From positions 1 through 9,474 of the forward strand of contig RFJH01000010.1 in the NCBI GenBank assembly GCA_003694975.1: a stretch of 9,474 nt of DNA, read 5' to 3'. This DNA is from Anaerolineae bacterium. Lineage in GTDB: Bacteria > Chloroflexota > Anaerolineae > Anaerolineales > Villigracilaceae. This document shows, in pieces, positions 1-6,586 of this stretch (its first letter is position 1; every line of letters begins with the position of its first letter). Below the pieces are notes generated by a model that made no database searches, was not told the origin of the DNA, and saw nothing but the letters and a program-made list of their open reading frames with translations. The translations under genes and the position numbers were made by a program.

Positions 1-84
1 CCCCAATCTGAAGTCACCGAGGCCGATTTCATAGACCTGATCGAGCGCATTCCGCTGAAACCCAATATCGAGGTGCTCAACTAA
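1..84 (+). CDS. 3' end of an unidentified protein-coding gene
   Basis: Frame 1 is open from the window edge to a TAA at 82-84 and gives 27 C-terminal residues, ending in ...IERIPLKPNIEVLN. The stop lies only 2 nt before the ATG of the next gene, and that gene's likely ribosome binding site (GAGGTG, 70-75) lies inside this frame. Such tight packing suggests a real coding end in an operon rather than a chance open frame. The tail is too short to assign to a family. The upstream sequence would decide its identity. Confidence 0.6.
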   Translation, partial: PQSEVTEADFIDLIERIPLKPNIEVLN

Positions 85-86
85 CG

Positions 87-551
87 ATGAAGGACATGCG
101 CCTTTCTCTTGTCCTCCTCTCCCTCCTCCTGGCGCTCACGCTGGCCTGCGCGAGCGCCCCTATCCCCTCGGAGCGTCTCAAAGCCGAGCCGGTTGAAGGG
201 TACCTCGTCGAAGTCCCGGCGGATCGCGCCTGGGGCGATAGCGGCGTCTCCCTGCACACCGGACAGGTCTTCTACGTGGCCTACCTCTCCGGCCTGGTCG
301 CCGATGGCGAGACCGCCCTCACCGATGCCTCCGGTTCGGGGTACGTTTGCGGTCACGCCGGATGCTGCGAGCCGCTTCCCGAGGCTCCTCGCGGCGCGCT
401 CATCGGACGCCTGGGCCGCGAGGTCTTCTACATCGGCAACGGCGGCGAGTTCACCGCCCCGGCGAGCGGTCGCCTCTTCCTGCGCATGAACGACTGCGAC
501 GAAGGCCTCTACGATAACCACGGCGCCTGGCAAATCCTCATCGTCCCGTGA
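87..551 (+). CDS. Small lipoprotein with LecA (PA-IL)-like galactose-lectin fold
   Basis: This is a 154-residue predicted exported lipoprotein. Residues 5-20 are a hydrophobic signal segment ending in LTLA before Cys21, an acceptable though not ideal lipobox, so it is probably anchored to the outer face of the membrane. Residues about 48-154 follow the pattern of the Pseudomonas LecA/PA-IL domain: W-x3-G-V, a GQ strand start (59-60), a small Cys-rich loop (C88, C93, C94), G-A-L-I-G-R-L-G (103-110), an F-x-A-P-x-x-G-x-L turn (122-130), then ND (135-136) followed by DN (143-144) and G-A-W. In LecA the equivalent ND...NN segment supplies Ca2+ ligands, so a Ca2+-dependent sugar site is possible but not shown. 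The family call rests on pattern recall, not a search. The ATG at 87 is preferred because GAGGTG lies 11 nt upstream; the ATG at 96 has poorly spaced signals. The stop overlaps the next start. Confidence 0.72.
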   Translation: MKDMRLSLVLLSLLLALTLACASAPIPSERLKAEPVEGYLVEVPADRAWGDSGVSLHTGQVFYVAYLSGLVADGETALTDASGSGYVCGHAGCCEPLPEAPRGALIGRLGREVFYIGNGGEFTAPASGRLFLRMNDCDEGLYDNHGAWQILIVP

Positions 552-1168
552 CCTCTCTCCCCGACCGCGACGCCGACTACTTCCTCGAACTGCAAACCCG
601 CACCGGCTGGGGGAAGATGCTGGAACGCTTCGCCGCCTGGCTGGACCCCCGGCCCGGTTGCCGCGCCCTGGACGTCGGCACCGGCCCCGGCCTGCTCCCC
701 GCCCTCCTGACCCGCGCCGGTTGCCGCGCCCTGGGCGTGGACCTGGACCCGCAGATGTTCCGCGACGCCCTCCACCCGGACCTGGTCCTCGCCGACGCCG
801 CTTTTCTGCCCTTCCCGGCCACGACGTTCCACCTGGTCACCGCTTCCAACCTGCTCTTCCTGCTCCCCGAACCCCTGCCCGTATTGCGCGAGATGGCGCG
901 TCTCCTGGTGGCGGAGGGGGAGATTGCCGTCCTCAACCCATCCGAGCGCATGAGCCTCGCCGCGGCCAAAGCCCTGGCCGAAGCGCGCGGTCTGAGCGGC
1001 CTGGCGCGCGAGACTCTGCTCAACTACGCCGCCCGCGCCGAGCGCCACTTTCGCTGGTCGGAGGGCGATCTGCGTCGCCTCTTCGCCTCCGCCGGTCTGC
1101 GCCTGACGGCGACGACCACCCGCATGGGTCCCGGCCTGGTGCGCTTCGCACGCGGCGTGCGCCTCTGA
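548..1168 (+). CDS. Class I SAM-dependent methyltransferase
   Basis: This 206-residue cytoplasmic protein probably transfers a methyl group from S-adenosylmethionine to an unknown acceptor. Motif I is LDVGTGPGL at residues 41-49. The acidic residue after strand beta2, which normally binds the ribose hydroxyls, is D65 in GVDLDP. A-D-A-x-x-L-P-F-P (82-90) matches the adenine-side motif of UbiE/Methyltransf_11-type enzymes, and residues 109-130 fit the following helix and strand. Nothing indicates the substrate. The start is a GTG whose last two bases belong to the TGA of the lipoprotein gene (4-nt overlap). No Shine-Dalgarno sequence is visible, so translation is probably coupled. An ATG at codon 24 (617) is an alternative start but would remove the conserved-looking N-terminal helix. 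Its linkage to a lectin-like lipoprotein may be only an operon of convenience. Confidence 0.85.
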   Translation: MTSLPDRDADYFLELQTRTGWGKMLERFAAWLDPRPGCRALDVGTGPGLLPALLTRAGCRALGVDLDPQMFRDALHPDLVLADAAFLPFPATTFHLVTASNLLFLLPEPLPVLREMARLLVAEGEIAVLNPSERMSLAAAKALAEARGLSGLARETLLNYAARAERHFRWSEGDLRRLFASAGLRLTATTTRMGPGLVRFARGVRL

Positions 1169-1310
1169 GAACGCGTCTCCACGAACATACTGCCCCACCT
1201 ATATCACGCCCCACACATCGCCTCGATAGCGGGTATAGCACGGGGTACTCTCAGATGTTGTAGAAACGAGGAAACGCATCGCTCGACGGTGAGCGCAAGC
1301 GGCCCTTTCT

Positions 1311-1420
1311 GTGTCATGGCGAGCGCCCGTCAGGGCGCGAAGCCATCTCCCGTACCGGTGAGGAGACCGCTTCGGCAGACTTGGGCTTCGAGAGCATTTC
1401 GGCACGCTCAATGCGCCACC
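1311..1420. repeat. Degenerate palindromic dispersed repeat
   Basis: The left part contains a nested hairpin: ATGGC (1316-1320) pairs with GCCAT (1342-1346), and inside it GCGCCC (1323-1328) pairs perfectly with GGGCGC (1333-1338) around a GTCA loop. TCTCC (1346-1350) pairs with GGAGA (1362-1366), and CGAAGCC (1338-1344) pairs with GGCTTCG (1384-1390), so the right part is a worn inverted copy. The wording GTCATGGCGAGCG...GCGAAGCCATCTC resembles a well-known family of interspersed palindromes with GTCATTGCGAGCG...CGAAGCAATCTC that is abundant in many Chloroflexota and other bacterial genomes. Membership is inferred from recall; copy number cannot be seen here. Confidence 0.62.
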
Positions 1421-1512
1421 TCAACCACCAGCCTGTCTCGCGACGACACCAAAGGGAGCACTACAAGATTTGAATGCACCCATAGCACGCAACCGTCTTG
1501 CCGCGCCTGTAC

Positions 1513-1518
1513 TATAAT
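1513..1518 (+). promoter_or_regulatory. Candidate -10 box of the dnaG-rpoD promoter
   Basis: A perfect TATAAT lies 45 nt upstream of the dnaG ATG. At the ideal 17-nt spacing the -35 position reads CAACCG, a poor match, and a TTGCCG at 1498-1503 is too close. TG occurs two bases too far upstream to be an extended -10. Transcription would start near 1525. The box lies within the longest open dnaG frame (from a TTG at 1498), which argues that translation starts downstream at 1564. Confidence 0.5.
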
Positions 1519-1563
1519 TTACATGCCGGTCGTCTTACGAGAGCGTTTACACCTTCTTTGCCC

Positions 1564-3465
1564 ATGTCAACAATTGATGAAATCAAAGCCCGTATAGATA
1601 TCGTGGACCTGATCACCGAGGCAGGGGTCAAACTCCGCAAGAGTGGTCGGAACTACATCGGCTTTTGCCCCTTCCACGATAACCGCCGCACCCCGGCCTT
1701 CGCCGTTTGGCCGGAGACGGGGACGTGGCGATGCTTTGGGCAATGCAACGAGGGCGGGGATATCTTCAAATTTGTTATGAAGAAAGAGGGCTGGGATTTC
1801 AAAGAGGCCCTGCAATACCTGGCGCGCCGCGCCGGTGTACCATTGCGCCCACCCAGCCCTCACGAAGAGGCCGCTCGTGAGGCACATGAGCGCCTGCGTG
1901 AAATCCTCGAAGAGGCGGTGGTCTTTTACCGCAACCGCTTGCAACACGCGCCGGAGGTGCTGACCTACCTGCGCGAACAACGCGGCCTGAGCGAGGCCAC
2001 CATCGAGACATTTGGCCTGGGGTACGCGCCGCGCGGCTGGGATACGCTCCTGAAACACTTCACGGCACGTGGTTACAGTGAAAGCGACCTGGCAGAGGCC
2101 GGCTTGCTCTCCGAACGCGAGGGGGGCGGCTATTACGACCGTTTCCGCCATCGCTTGATGATCCCCATCCGCGATGAGCGCGGTCGCATGGCCGGCTTTG
2201 GCGCACGCACGCTCGAGCCGGATGGTGTCCCCAAGTACTTGAACTCACCGCAAACCCCTCTCTTCGACAAAGGGCGACTGCTCTACGGTCTCGACCGGGC
2301 GCGCAAACCCATCCGCGCCGCCGATCAGGCCGTGATCGTGGAAGGCTATCTGGATGTGATTGCCCTCCACCAGGCCGGCTATGAGAACGTCGTCTCGCCA
2401 ATGGGCACGGCACTTACCGAGGCGCAGTTGCGTCTCCTGAAACGCTTCACCCGCCGCATCGTCCTCGCCCTGGACCCGGACGCCGCAGGCCGCAAGGCCG
2501 TCCTGCGCGGACTGGAGGCCGCGCGCCAGGCGATGGACCACGAGACGGAAACCCGCTTCGACGCGCGCGGCCTGCTCCGACACGAAGCCCGCCTTCGCGC
2601 CGACCTGCGCGTTGCCACCCTCCCCGAAGGCCTCGACCCCGATGAGATCGTCGCTCGCGACCCCGCCGAGTGGGCGCGTCTGATCGAGGCCGCCAAACCC
2701 ATTGTCACCCACGTCATGGAAACTCTGGCCGCCGAGAGCGACCTGGAAGACCCAAAGGCCAAAGCGGAGATCGCGGCGCGCGTCCTGCCCTTGATCGAAG
2801 ACCTGCCCGATCCGGTGGAGCGCGAAGCCTACCGTCAGCAACTGGCGCGATTGCTCCGGGTGGATGAACGCTCGTTGATCGCCGCGCCGGCCCGGGTCAC
2901 GCGGACGAGGCGTCCTCGCGCCCGCCGAGAAACGGCGTCGGTACAGGAAGTTGTCACGGCGGTGACCCCGCCCGCGTCCCACAAGGTCGAAGCGCTTTGC
3001 CTGAGTCTGTTGTTGAAGAACCCGGAATTGCTCAACCGTCTGGACCGAGCGCTGCAAGAAGCCCGTTTACCCGCCCTCAGCCCGGAAGATTTCGGGTATA
3101 CTGACCATCAGATCCTCTTGCATCTGATACGTCAGTCGTTAGAACAAACGGAGGTCGAGCCACAAGCGTACATTCGTAATTCGTTGCCGGACGATTTAGG
3201 CGACCTGTTCGCCGAACTTCAAAAACAAAGCGAACAGGTGAAGGCCATTGATGAACGCCTGCTGGACGAGTTGCTGCGAAATGTCATTCACCTGCGCCGC
3301 ATGAGGCTGAACGAAGGTCTCAATCACCTGCGTTTCTTGCAGGAAGAGGCTCAGCAACAGGGCGATTGGATGGCGACCTCCTATCAGGAACAGGTGTTAA
3401 GACATACGAAGTTGTTGCGCGACCTGGATCAGGCCAGTCTCAGCCTGAGCATACGCCGACAGTGA
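1564..3465 (+). CDS. dnaG: DNA primase DnaG
   Basis: This 633-residue protein synthesises RNA primers for DNA replication at the fork. The N-terminal zinc-binding domain (about 1-100) has ligands C35, H38, C57 and C61. The RNA-polymerase basic domain is clear in residues 190-245 (YYDRFRHRLMIPI, then GRMAGFGARTL). The Toprim catalytic core has E260 in VEGYLDV and the metal-binding pair D304/D306 in ALDPDAAG. Residues about 325-350 form an extra charged segment before the usual LPEGLDPDE motif. A basic, low-complexity linker (440-470) leads to the C-terminal helicase-interaction region (about 475-633). The ATG at 1564 gives the standard MSxIDEIKxRIDIVDLI start, although no Shine-Dalgarno sequence precedes it; the longer TTG start at 1498 would cover the promoter box. 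rpoD follows after 17 nt, so the two are surely co-transcribed. Confidence 0.97.
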   Translation: MSTIDEIKARIDIVDLITEAGVKLRKSGRNYIGFCPFHDNRRTPAFAVWPETGTWRCFGQCNEGGDIFKFVMKKEGWDFKEALQYLARRAGVPLRPPSPHEEAAREAHERLREILEEAVVFYRNRLQHAPEVLTYLREQRGLSEATIETFGLGYAPRGWDTLLKHFTARGYSESDLAEAGLLSEREGGGYYDRFRHRLMIPIRDERGRMAGFGARTLEPDGVPKYLNSPQTPLFDKGRLLYGLDRARKPIRAADQAVIVEGYLDVIALHQAGYENVVSPMGTALTEAQLRLLKRFTRRIVLALDPDAAGRKAVLRGLEAARQAMDHETETRFDARGLLRHEARLRADLRVATLPEGLDPDEIVARDPAEWARLIEAAKPIVTHVMETLAAESDLEDPKAKAEIAARVLPLIEDLPDPVEREAYRQQLARLLRVDERSLIAAPARVTRTRRPRARRETASVQEVVTAVTPPASHKVEALCLSLLLKNPELLNRLDRALQEARLPALSPEDFGYTDHQILLHLIRQSLEQTEVEPQAYIRNSLPDDLGDLFAELQKQSEQVKAIDERLLDELLRNVIHLRRMRLNEGLNHLRFLQEEAQQQGDWMATSYQEQVLRHTKLLRDLDQASLSLSIRRQ

Positions 3466-3482
3466 AAAGCAAGGTTGCAACC

Positions 3483-5045
3483 ATGCCTCGCAAACGCAAA
3501 CCCACACCGAAGGGCAAGTCCCCTCCACGCCGTCGGAAATCCGGGGAGGAACTGACCGCTTTCGAGACGCTCCCTGAAGAGGAAAGCGAGTTCTTCGAGC
3601 CGGAGAACGCCCTCCTGGAAGGCGACGATCTACCGCCGGACGAGCCCGTTGACGCGAAAAGCCCGGAACTGGCCGCCGAACTGTCCGAAGACCCGGTGCG
3701 GCTCTATCTACGCGAGATCGGCCGCGTCAAATTGCTCGATGCGGATAACGAATTCCGCCTGGCAACGATGATTGAAGCACACCACCTGGCGGAGCAACTC
3801 AAGGAGTCGCAACGGCAACGGCGGGGAGGGAAACCGTTGTGCACGAGTGTCTTTCGCTCGGTGCTCAAAGAATTGGTGACCGCCTGGAAACGTCTTCAGG
3901 AAGATGCCTCTCGCCTGGGAGCCAACCGCCCCGATCTGGAATTGATGCTGACAGAGGCACAAGCCCTGCACGAGCAGTGGGAGACGGATACCCCATCTTA
4001 CATGCGCGCCTATCTGGAAAGCGAATTGTGGGGCAAGGGCAAACTATGGGAGGGCCTGGTTCATCACGCGTACGGCATCTTCCTCGCCTTCTACCTGCTC
4101 CCCAGGCCGTACGCGGACTGGCTGCTGAAACACATCCAGAAAAAAGGTCGCCTGCCCGCCTTGCGGACGCTCTATCGTAACCTGCCGGAGGAGAAAGCCC
4201 TGGAGCAATTCCTGAGCGAGGTAGCACAGCGCGCAGATGAAGCGAGTCACGCCCTGGTTCGCGCCAACCTGCGCCTTGTGGTCAGCGTAGCAAAGAAATA
4301 TCTGGGGCGGGGGATTCCACTGCTAGACCTGATTCAGGAGGGCAATTTAGGCCTGCTGCGCGCGGTAAAGAAGTTCGACCCTCGCCTGGGCTATAAATTC
4401 AGCACGTATGCTACGTGGTGGATACGCCAGTCTATCAACCGTTCCATCGCAGAGCAGGCCCGCACCATCCGTATCCCGGTACACCTCTTCGAGACCATTA
4501 GCCGGATTCTGCGCATCCAGCGCCGTCTGACGCAGGAATTGGGACGCGAGCCAACCACCGAGGAACTGGCCCTCGAGGTAGGCTACCTCTCCGCAGCAGA
4601 CGTGCAGACCATTTTGCGCTCCCGCGCCGAGGGGACGCCGCTTCCTCCGGCAGTGCGCCGTCGTTGGGAACACGCGGCGGAGAAAGTAGAGCAGGTGTTG
4701 CACTCCGCTGAGGAACCCATCTCCCTTGAAAGGCCAATTGGAGATGAGGACTCCAATCAACTGGCCGATTTCATCGAAGATGCCGAGACGCCGGAGCCGA
4801 TGGATGCCGCCGTGCGCCAGATGTTGCGCGAGCAGGTACAACACGCGCTGGCCGCGCTCTCGGAGCGCGAACGGCAGGTGCTCGAATTGCGCTTTGGCCT
4901 GATTGATGGAAAGGATCACACGCTGGAGGAAGTCAGCCGCTACTTCAACGTCACGCGGGAACGCATCCGGCAGATCGAGGCCAAGGCGTTGCGGAAATTG
5001 CGTCACCCCACCCGCAGCCGTCATCTGCGCGATTACCTGCTCTGA
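3483..5045 (+). CDS. rpoD: Primary RNA polymerase sigma factor RpoD/SigA
   Basis: This 520-residue sigma-70 factor directs RNA polymerase to housekeeping promoters. The N-terminus is basic then acidic (1-65) and lacks a recognisable region 1.1. Region 1.2 starts at DPVRLYLREIGRVKLL (70-85). A non-conserved helical insert of about 145 residues (105-250) follows. Region 2.1-2.2 spans 257-295 (ALVRANLRLVVSVAKKYLGRG, PLLDLIQEGNLGLLRAV) and region 2.3-2.4 spans 298-332 (YKFSTYATWWIRQSINR). Region 3 is interrupted by an extra segment (about 383-405) before EPISLERPIGDEDS. Region 4 (455-520) ends in the helix-turn-helix TLEEVSRYFNVTRERIRQIE. The frame is open upstream to 3366, but ATG 3483 has AAGGTT at 3471-3476 and avoids a long overlap with dnaG. 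A bidirectional terminator follows 20 nt after the stop. Confidence 0.96.
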   Translation: MPRKRKPTPKGKSPPRRRKSGEELTAFETLPEEESEFFEPENALLEGDDLPPDEPVDAKSPELAAELSEDPVRLYLREIGRVKLLDADNEFRLATMIEAHHLAEQLKESQRQRRGGKPLCTSVFRSVLKELVTAWKRLQEDASRLGANRPDLELMLTEAQALHEQWETDTPSYMRAYLESELWGKGKLWEGLVHHAYGIFLAFYLLPRPYADWLLKHIQKKGRLPALRTLYRNLPEEKALEQFLSEVAQRADEASHALVRANLRLVVSVAKKYLGRGIPLLDLIQEGNLGLLRAVKKFDPRLGYKFSTYATWWIRQSINRSIAEQARTIRIPVHLFETISRILRIQRRLTQELGREPTTEELALEVGYLSAADVQTILRSRAEGTPLPPAVRRRWEHAAEKVEQVLHSAEEPISLERPIGDEDSNQLADFIEDAETPEPMDAAVRQMLREQVQHALAALSERERQVLELRFGLIDGKDHTLEEVSRYFNVTRERIRQIEAKALRKLRHPTRSRHLRDYLL

Positions 5046-5065
5046 GGTACACAATGCAGAAAGAA

Positions 5066-5101
5066 AACACTCCCCTGGCGTGAACAACTCAGGGGAGTGT
5101 T
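5066..5101. terminator. Bidirectional intrinsic terminator between convergent genes
   Basis: A perfect 12-bp stem pairs AACACTCCCCTG (5066-5077) with CAGGGGAGTGTT (5090-5101) around a 12-nt loop. It lies between the rpoD stop (5045) and the stop of the convergent aminotransferase gene (5122). The plus-strand exit is T-rich (TTCATTT). The minus-strand exit (TTTTCTTTC, from the A-rich 5059-5067) is the better U-tract, so the hairpin can serve both transcripts. Confidence 0.88.
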
Positions 5102-5121
5102 CATTTCCACATAGAGGAGGG

Positions 5122-6357
5122 TTATGTCCTGGAGTCCCGGATGAGTTCTTTGAGCAACCTCCCCAGGCGACCGATCCCCTCGCGGATGGTTTCCGGCGCG
5201 GAATAAGAGAAATTGATGCGCATGGTGTTCTGTCCACCGCCATTGGGGTGAAAGGCCGCGCCGGGCACGAAGGCGACCTTGCGCTCGACGGCTTTCTTGA
5301 GCACCTCCGCGCTATCCATCCCCTCCGGCAGGATGCCCCACAAGAACATGCCACCCTGGGGTTTCGTCCAGTACACCTCGGAGGGGAACAGTTCCTCCAT
5401 AACTTCCAGCATCACGTCACGGCGTTCTTTATACGTCGCCCGGATGACCTTCACGTGCTCATCCAGGAAGCCACCTTTGCCCACTTCGTAGGCGACCATC
5501 TGGTTGAAGGTGGCGGTGTGCAAATCCATGGCCTGCTTTGCCATGACCAGTTTGCGCGTCACATCTTTTGGAGCGATGACCCACGCCAGGCGAATACCCG
5601 GAGCCAGGAGTTTCGAGAAGGTACTCAGGTAGATGACATTGCCACTGTAAGTCGAGCCGTTGTCACGCCGATACTGGCTATCTACGGCGACCACAGGGGG
5701 CAAGTGTTGGCCTTCGTAACGTAACTGGCCGTAGGGATCATCTTCGATGATGGGGACGCCGTACTTATCGGCCAGTTCCACCAGATGCCGGCGACGCTCC
5801 AGGCTGAGGGTCACACCGCTAGGGTTTTGGAAATTGGGCAGGACATAGATGAATTTCGGTCCGGTCCGCAGTGCCCCCTCGAGTTTCTCCGTGACCATTC
5901 CTTCGTCGTCTACAGGCACGGTCACATACTGAGCGCCGTAAGCATTCCAGGCTTGTAAGGCACCCAGGTAGGTCGGCGATTCGACCAGGATACGGTCGCC
6001 GCGGTTGATGAACATACGACCGATGAGGTCTAATGCCTGTTGAGAGCCGGAGGTAATGAGGATATTCTCTGCGGTCACGGCGATACCGTAGCGATTGGAA
6101 TGGCGGGCGATCATCTCACGTAGTGGACGGTAACCTTCCGTCGTGCTGTATTGCAACGCTCGCGCGCCGTGCTCTTGCAGCACTATGTTGCAGGCTTCAC
6201 GAAACTTCTCTACGGGAAAAACCTCTGGCGCGGGCAGCCCACCGGCGAAGGAAATAATATCGGGCTGCTCGGTCAGTTTAAGCAACTCGCGGATAACCGA
6301 ACTCCCCATCTGTCGGGTGCGATGGGCATAGCGATATTGCCACGGTGTGTGATTCAT
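5122..6357 (-). CDS. PLP-dependent class I aminotransferase, LysN / 2-aminoadipate type
   Basis: This 411-residue cytosolic fold-type I enzyme probably moves an amino group between an amino acid and a 2-oxo acid. The N-terminal ISFAGGLPAPEVFP (35-48) is typical of the LysN/2-aminoadipate and MocR-related aminotransferase subgroup. Other marks are YSTTEGY (70-76), SGSQQALD (103-110), N178 in LPNFQNPSG, D207 and Y209 in EDDPYG (cofactor ring contacts), the Schiff-base lysine K249 in STFSKLLAPGIRLAW with R256 near the phosphate, and the carboxylate-binding arginine R380 in NTMRINFS. All key residues are present. The exact substrate (2-aminoadipate, leucine, aromatic or alanine/glyoxylate) cannot be read from sequence. 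ATG 6357 is chosen because GGAGAG (6361-6366) sits at ideal spacing; the frame extends to 6402 but without a binding site. A strong hairpin precedes it (6405-6435), which may regulate it. Confidence 0.93.
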   Translation of the reverse strand: MNHTPWQYRYAHRTRQMGSSVIRELLKLTEQPDIISFAGGLPAPEVFPVEKFREACNIVLQEHGARALQYSTTEGYRPLREMIARHSNRYGIAVTAENILITSGSQQALDLIGRMFINRGDRILVESPTYLGALQAWNAYGAQYVTVPVDDEGMVTEKLEGALRTGPKFIYVLPNFQNPSGVTLSLERRRHLVELADKYGVPIIEDDPYGQLRYEGQHLPPVVAVDSQYRRDNGSTYSGNVIYLSTFSKLLAPGIRLAWVIAPKDVTRKLVMAKQAMDLHTATFNQMVAYEVGKGGFLDEHVKVIRATYKERRDVMLEVMEELFPSEVYWTKPQGGMFLWGILPEGMDSAEVLKKAVERKVAFVPGAAFHPNGGGQNTMRINFSYSAPETIREGIGRLGRLLKELIRDSRT

Positions 6358-6404
6358 AGGCTCTCCTATCGTGAAATTTTTCGTTCGTTCCCTACAAAAC
6401 AAAA

Positions 6405-6435
6405 GGCCTGACAGGTACGATTCACCTGTCAGGCC
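6405..6435 (-). terminator. Strong intrinsic terminator or attenuator ahead of aminotransferase
   Basis: On the minus strand GGCCTGACAGGT (6435-6424) pairs perfectly with ACCTGTCAGGCC (6416-6405) around a 7-nt loop and is followed by TTTTGTTTTG (6404-6395). This is a textbook Rho-independent terminator. It ends only about 40 nt before the aminotransferase ATG and lies about 150 nt after the stop of the upstream M50 protease gene. It may simply end the protease transcript. If the aminotransferase promoter lies upstream of it, it is a leader attenuator. Too little room (6358-6404) seems left for a separate promoter: I see no good -35/-10 pair there. Confidence 0.85.
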
Positions 6436-6496
6436 GACTGGCCTCCGAAATCATCATTATGCCATAGAGGAGGCTCATAAGGGATAGCGAAAGCAT
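6422..6496 (-). CDS. Candidate 24-codon leader peptide ORF (speculative)
   Basis: On the minus strand an ATG at 6496 opens a 24-codon frame, starting MLSLSLMSLLYG and ending in a TGA (6424-6422) at the 3' edge of the terminator's 5' arm. It has five Leu, five Ser and five Met codons including the start. No Shine-Dalgarno sequence is visible. A GATAAT hexamer (6508-6503) ends 6 nt before the ATG, the geometry of a leaderless transcript. A ribosome finishing this ORF would cover half of the terminator stem. Such a short ORF can arise by chance, so this stays a hypothesis. Confidence 0.25.
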   Translation of the reverse strand: MLSLSLMSLLYGIMMISEASRPDR

Positions 6497-6502
6497 GGCA
6501 CT

Positions 6503-6534
6503 ATTATCTTACCGTTTTTTGGGCCAAACCGCAA
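6503..6534 (-). promoter_or_regulatory. Candidate promoter for the aminotransferase leader
   Basis: On the minus strand TTGCGG (6534-6529) is followed after 17 nt by TAAGAT (6511-6506), with an overlapping GATAAT at 6508-6503. The match to consensus is moderate (3/6 and 4/6). It lies after the M50 protease stop and before the hairpins, so a transcript from here would carry the whole leader, including the terminator at 6405-6435. Confidence 0.35.
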
Positions 6535-6586
6535 TAGGGAAACAACGAAAGGGAAAGATGAATGCCAGGCACATCATCCCCCATCC

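Larger units (their letters stand above)
1169..1563. other. Intergenic region with palindromic repeat and dnaG promoter
   Basis: About 395 bases lie between the methyltransferase stop and the dnaG start. I see no convincing gene on either strand; the frames here are short and lack family motifs. The region holds a degenerate dispersed repeat (about 1311-1420) and a TATAAT box at 1513-1518. I found no clear GC hairpin with a T-tract directly after the methyltransferase gene, so where the upstream operon terminates is unclear; the repeat's hairpins might serve. Confidence 0.7.

Noticed and set aside
509..1198. 229-residue minus-strand open frame opposite the methyltransferase gene
   Set aside because: It is low-complexity (Gly/Gln/Glu/Ala-rich), has no family motif, and lies antisense to a well-supported gene in GC-rich DNA; a codon-bias shadow.
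1498..1563. TTG-initiated 22-residue N-terminal extension of DnaG
   Set aside because: It would place the TATAAT box inside the gene, and the protein family begins at MSxIDEIK, which matches ATG 1564.
2245..3057. 270-residue minus-strand open frame opposite dnaG
   Set aside because: It is antisense to the conserved Toprim region and its composition is that of a reverse-frame shadow, with no recognisable domain.
3366..3482. Upstream in-frame extension of RpoD overlapping the end of dnaG by 100 nt
   Set aside because: The ATG at 3483 has a binding site and the normal intergenic spacing; the extension has no sigma-like sequence.
4347..5354. 335-residue minus-strand open frame opposite rpoD
   Set aside because: It covers conserved sigma regions 2-4 in antisense, runs across the terminator at 5066-5101 and into the aminotransferase gene, and shows no motif.
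4903..5724. 273-residue plus-strand open frame opposite the aminotransferase
   Set aside because: It crosses the rpoD stop and the strong terminator and is antisense to aminotransferase motifs.
6405..6435. T-box or known amino-acid riboswitch before the aminotransferase
   Set aside because: No T-box specifier or antiterminator consensus and no recognisable conserved riboswitch core is visible, only a terminator and simple competing stems.
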